NCBI GenBank assembly: GCA_017450925.1 | Contig: JAFSSS010000032.1 | Coordinates: forward strand, 1 to 41,273 | Length of the DNA stretch: 41,273 nt | DNA from: Ruminococcus sp. | GTDB lineage: Bacteria; Bacillota; Clostridia; Oscillospirales; Ruminococcaceae | Direction: 5' to 3' | Shown: in pieces, positions 39,535 through 41,273 of the stretch | Position numbering within the stretch: position 1 is the stretch's first letter | Layout: each line of letters starts with the position of its first letter | Translations under genes and position numbers: made by a program | Notes under the pieces: generated by a model | What the model was told of the DNA's origin: nothing | Seen by the model: only the letters and a program-made list of their open reading frames with translations | Database searches by the model: none

Positions 39535-39966
39535 TTATGCGTAGGTGTTCAGTTCATTCTGCATCAGAGCGTAAGCGACTATCGCGATGAAAATACCCAG
39601 CACCAGATAAAGAACTGCGTTGTTCCCGGCGGGAACACCTTTCATAGCGTGGATCTTGTCGATCCTCTCGCCCTGCTTATAGCACCAGTAGATGCCGTAG
39701 ATGCCGAAGGTAACGATCGTGAGCAGTATTACAAGACCGCCGCTGATATCCGGTGCCTCGCCTGCCACAGCATGGGTCTCCTCATGCAGCTTATACACCC
39801 AGTATAACATATAGATCCCGAAGGTGACGATCGACAGCAGGATACAGATACCGATGCTCCTCTTTTCAACTACGATCGTGCCGCCCATAGGCTGCTGCAT
39901 CGCCGGTGCGCCGCAGTTGGGACATACGGTTCCCTCAAACTGCTGCCCGCAATTCTGACATACCAT
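39535..39966 (-). CDS. Zinc-ribbon plus DUF4234 membrane protein
   Basis: A 143-residue protein with an N-terminal zinc ribbon (C-QN-C, then C-PN-C at about residues 3-19) and a DUF4234 region of three hydrophobic segments with two copies of an IVTFGIY-x3-W motif. DUF4234 proteins are small membrane proteins of unknown role. The ATG at 39966 is chosen because GAGGAGG lies 8 nt upstream; the ATG at 39987 would place that site inside the gene. It has its own promoter and a long palindrome in its leader. Confidence 0.85.
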   Translation of the reverse strand: MVCQNCGQQFEGTVCPNCGAPAMQQPMGGTIVVEKRSIGICILLSIVTFGIYMLYWVYKLHEETHAVAGEAPDISGGLVILLTIVTFGIYGIYWCYKQGERIDKIHAMKGVPAGNNAVLYLVLGIFIAIVAYALMQNELNTYA

Positions 39967-40013
39967 TGTGTTTTCCTCCTCTGACATATGATTTGTTGGT
40001 CACAGACCGGGAC

Positions 40014-40040
40014 GTATCGGCGGATACTATCCGCCGATAC
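40014..40040. promoter_or_regulatory. 27-bp perfect palindrome in the DUF4234 leader
   Basis: GTATCGGCGGATA (40014-40026), one base, and TATCCGCCGATAC (40028-40040) form a perfect inverted repeat without a T-run, about 8 nt after the predicted RNA start. It could be an operator or a 5' mRNA hairpin. Confidence 0.65.
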
Positions 40041-40054
40041 ACCGTCCTGCAATA

Positions 40055-40083
40055 ATCATAACACATATTTCCGTAAAAATCAA
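40055..40083 (-). promoter_or_regulatory. Sigma-A-like promoter of the DUF4234 gene
   Basis: Minus-strand TTGATT (40078-40083), 17-bp spacer, TATGAT (40055-40060), between cysK and the palindrome. Confidence 0.6.
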
Positions 40084-40098
40084 CCGTCTGCGAAAATT

Positions 40099-41031
40099 TT
40101 ACTCGTTTTCAAACAGCGGCGTCGAAAAGTATCTCTCGGCGGTATCGGGCAGAACAGTGACCACGGTCTTGCCTTTGCCCAGCTTTTTTGCCAGCTTGAG
40201 AGCCGCCGCCACATTTGTGCCGCTGGAGATGCCGCACATGATGCCCTCTCTGCGGGCAAGCTCCTTTGAGGTGCTGATAGCCTCCTCGTCGGTGACGATG
40301 TAGATCTCGTCATAGATGTTCAGATCGAGGTTCCCGGGGATAAGCCCGTCGCCGATGCCCATTTGCAGATGTGTGCCTATCGTGCCCCCCGCAAGTATAG
40401 CCGCGTTCTCCGGCTCAACAGCCCAGATCTCGATCTCCGGGAATCTCTCCCGGAGGGTGCGGCCGATGCCGCTTAGAGTCCCGCCTGTGCCGAAGCCGGA
40501 GCAGAAGCCGTCGATAGGGCAGCCCGCCTGCTCGATTATCTCCGGGCCGGTGTGATCCTCGTGGACCTGCGGGTTGGCAGGATTTTCAAACTGCTGCGGA
40601 ATGTAAACGTTGGGATCCTCCTCCCGCATACGCTCCGCTATCCGCAGACATTCGTCCATGCACTTGCCGATGTCGCCGTCATCGTGGACAAGGCGCACCT
40701 CGGCACCGTAGTGTCTGACCAACATCCGCCTTTCACGGCTCACCGAGTCCGGCATGATTATCACTGTCCTGTAGCCCTTGACTGCCCCGATAAGCGCAAG
40801 GCCGATGCCCTGATTGCCGCTGGTGGGCTCGACTATCACAGTGTCGCTGCCGATAAGCCCTGCTTTTTCAGCGGCGGCGATCATATTGTAGGCCGTCCGG
40901 GTCTTTATGGAGCCTCCCACATTCAGCCCCTCGAATTTCACCAGCACCTGCGCCGAGTCCTCTCCCACCATGTTGGAAAGCCTTATCAGCGGAGTGTTGC
41001 CCATAGCCTCAAGAATATTGTTGCAGATCAT
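40099..41031 (-). CDS. cysK: Cysteine synthase A
   Basis: A 310-residue PLP enzyme of the beta family making cysteine from O-acetylserine and sulfide. The PLP lysine is in GGSIKTRTA (other CysK proteins have SVKDR), the phosphate/substrate loop is EPTSGNQGIGLA, and the glycine loop is GFGTGGTLSGIG. The ATG at 41031, preceded by GGGGG, fits the family N-terminus (ILEAMGNTPLIRL) better than the ATG at 41046. It stands alone behind a perfect promoter. A related beta-family lyase is a less likely alternative. Confidence 0.93.
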   Translation of the reverse strand: MICNNILEAMGNTPLIRLSNMVGEDSAQVLVKFEGLNVGGSIKTRTAYNMIAAAEKAGLIGSDTVIVEPTSGNQGIGLALIGAVKGYRTVIIMPDSVSRERRMLVRHYGAEVRLVHDDGDIGKCMDECLRIAERMREEDPNVYIPQQFENPANPQVHEDHTGPEIIEQAGCPIDGFCSGFGTGGTLSGIGRTLRERFPEIEIWAVEPENAAILAGGTIGTHLQMGIGDGLIPGNLDLNIYDEIYIVTDEEAISTSKELARREGIMCGISSGTNVAAALKLAKKLGKGKTVVTVLPDTAERYFSTPLFENE

Positions 41032-41065
41032 TATTAACCCCCACATTCATATATGCATTCTATAT

Positions 41066-41094
41066 ATTATATCATACAGACAGGAGTTTGTCAA
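41066..41094 (-). promoter_or_regulatory. Sigma-A promoter of cysK
   Basis: Minus-strand TTGACA (41089-41094), 17-bp spacer, TATAAT (41066-41071), about 28 bp upstream of the expected leader. No S-box or T-box fits the short leader. Confidence 0.88.
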
Positions 41095-41171
41095 ATATCG
41101 GACAGAAAAAAAAGCGTCCCGCAAACATCAAGACCACGGAGATCAAATTGATCCTCTTGCCGCTATTCTGC

Positions 41172-41200
41172 TTGACAAAACTGCTGTGTTATGCTATAAT
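41172..41200 (+). promoter_or_regulatory. Perfect sigma-A promoter, first of a tandem pair
   Basis: Plus-strand TTGACA (41172-41177), 17-bp spacer, TATAAT (41195-41200). Confidence 0.88.
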
Positions 41201-41237
41201 ACCAAAGTAAATAAATCGTAAATATTTTGAAAAGGTG

Positions 41238-41266
41238 TTGACAAAGCTATGCTGCTTCTGTATAAT
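41238..41266 (+). promoter_or_regulatory. Perfect sigma-A promoter, second of a tandem pair
   Basis: Plus-strand TTGACA (41238-41243), 17-bp spacer, TATAAT (41261-41266), with an A/T-rich stretch just upstream that could act as an UP element. Transcription leaves the window to the right. Tandem perfect promoters of this kind usually drive stable RNA genes. Confidence 0.88.
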
Positions 41267-41273
41267 CAGACAG

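Overview
The window looks like a chromosome segment from a moderately high-GC, Gram-positive anaerobe of the Clostridia, most likely a Ruminococcus-like member of the Oscillospiraceae. The reasons are strong AGGAGG ribosome binding sites, many near-perfect sigma-A promoters (TTGACA, 17 bp, TATAAT), lipoprotein signals, ATGA start/stop overlaps and Firmicutes-type protein families. The species call is inference; no rRNA gene is visible.

Layout. (1) 1-2.5 kb: the right end of a MITE-like repeat, biotin synthase (bioB) and a serine beta-lactamase-fold hydrolase, each with its own promoter. (2) 2.5-5.1 kb: an ECF sigma factor, a zinc-finger membrane anti-sigma factor and a DUF4097 lipoprotein, with an ECF-type promoter in front. 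(3) 5.1-19.3 kb, all minus strand: an iron-import block (FTR1 permease fused to a TM2 domain, P19/Tp34 lipoprotein, DUF2318 membrane protein, two MacB/FtsX permeases and an ATPase). It runs directly into a redox block: a flavinylation-type FMN lipoprotein, an unknown anchored protein, a fumarate-reductase-like diheme cytochrome b, flavoprotein and Fe-S subunit, a transglutaminase-like lipoprotein, a DUF4418 protein and a second MacB-type ABC transporter. A perfect internal promoter splits the two blocks. Two GTTAG...CTAAC palindromes sit upstream of FTR1. (4) 19.5-19.8 kb: a complete 239-bp MITE and a partial second end. (5) 19.8-31.7 kb, all minus strand: a polyamine operon encoding arginine decarboxylase, agmatine deiminase, N-carbamoylputrescine amidase, a carboxy(nor)spermidine dehydrogenase-like enzyme, carboxynorspermidine decarboxylase and spermidine synthase. 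It also carries PAP2, SurE, nitroreductase, PNPOx-like and AEC-transporter genes and a decayed PAP2 duplicate. It starts from a perfect promoter followed by a roughly 275-nt structured leader ending in an intrinsic terminator. (6) 31.8-35.1 kb, plus strand: an ABC-2 exporter (ATPase and two permeases) behind a promoter flanked by three inverted repeats. (7) 35.1-38.0 kb: DHHW-family lipoprotein, HAD phosphatase and AlkZ-related protein. (8) 38.0-41.0 kb, minus strand: EamA transporter, DUF3783, DUF4234 and cysteine synthase. (9) At the right edge two tandem perfect promoters point out of the window, as is common before an rRNA or tRNA operon.

How the parts may work together. The polyamine operon encodes a route from arginine through agmatine, N-carbamoylputrescine and putrescine to carboxyspermidine and spermidine, plus a second spermidine-forming enzyme whose SpeD partner is not here. 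The iron block matches the FTR1-P19 type known from Campylobacter cj1658-cj1663. What is unusual is its direct continuation into a flavin/heme/Fe-S electron-transfer module. I infer that this module may move electrons between cytoplasm and cell surface, perhaps to reduce Fe(III), but it may simply be the cell's fumarate reductase. This is the best candidate in the window for an incompletely described system.
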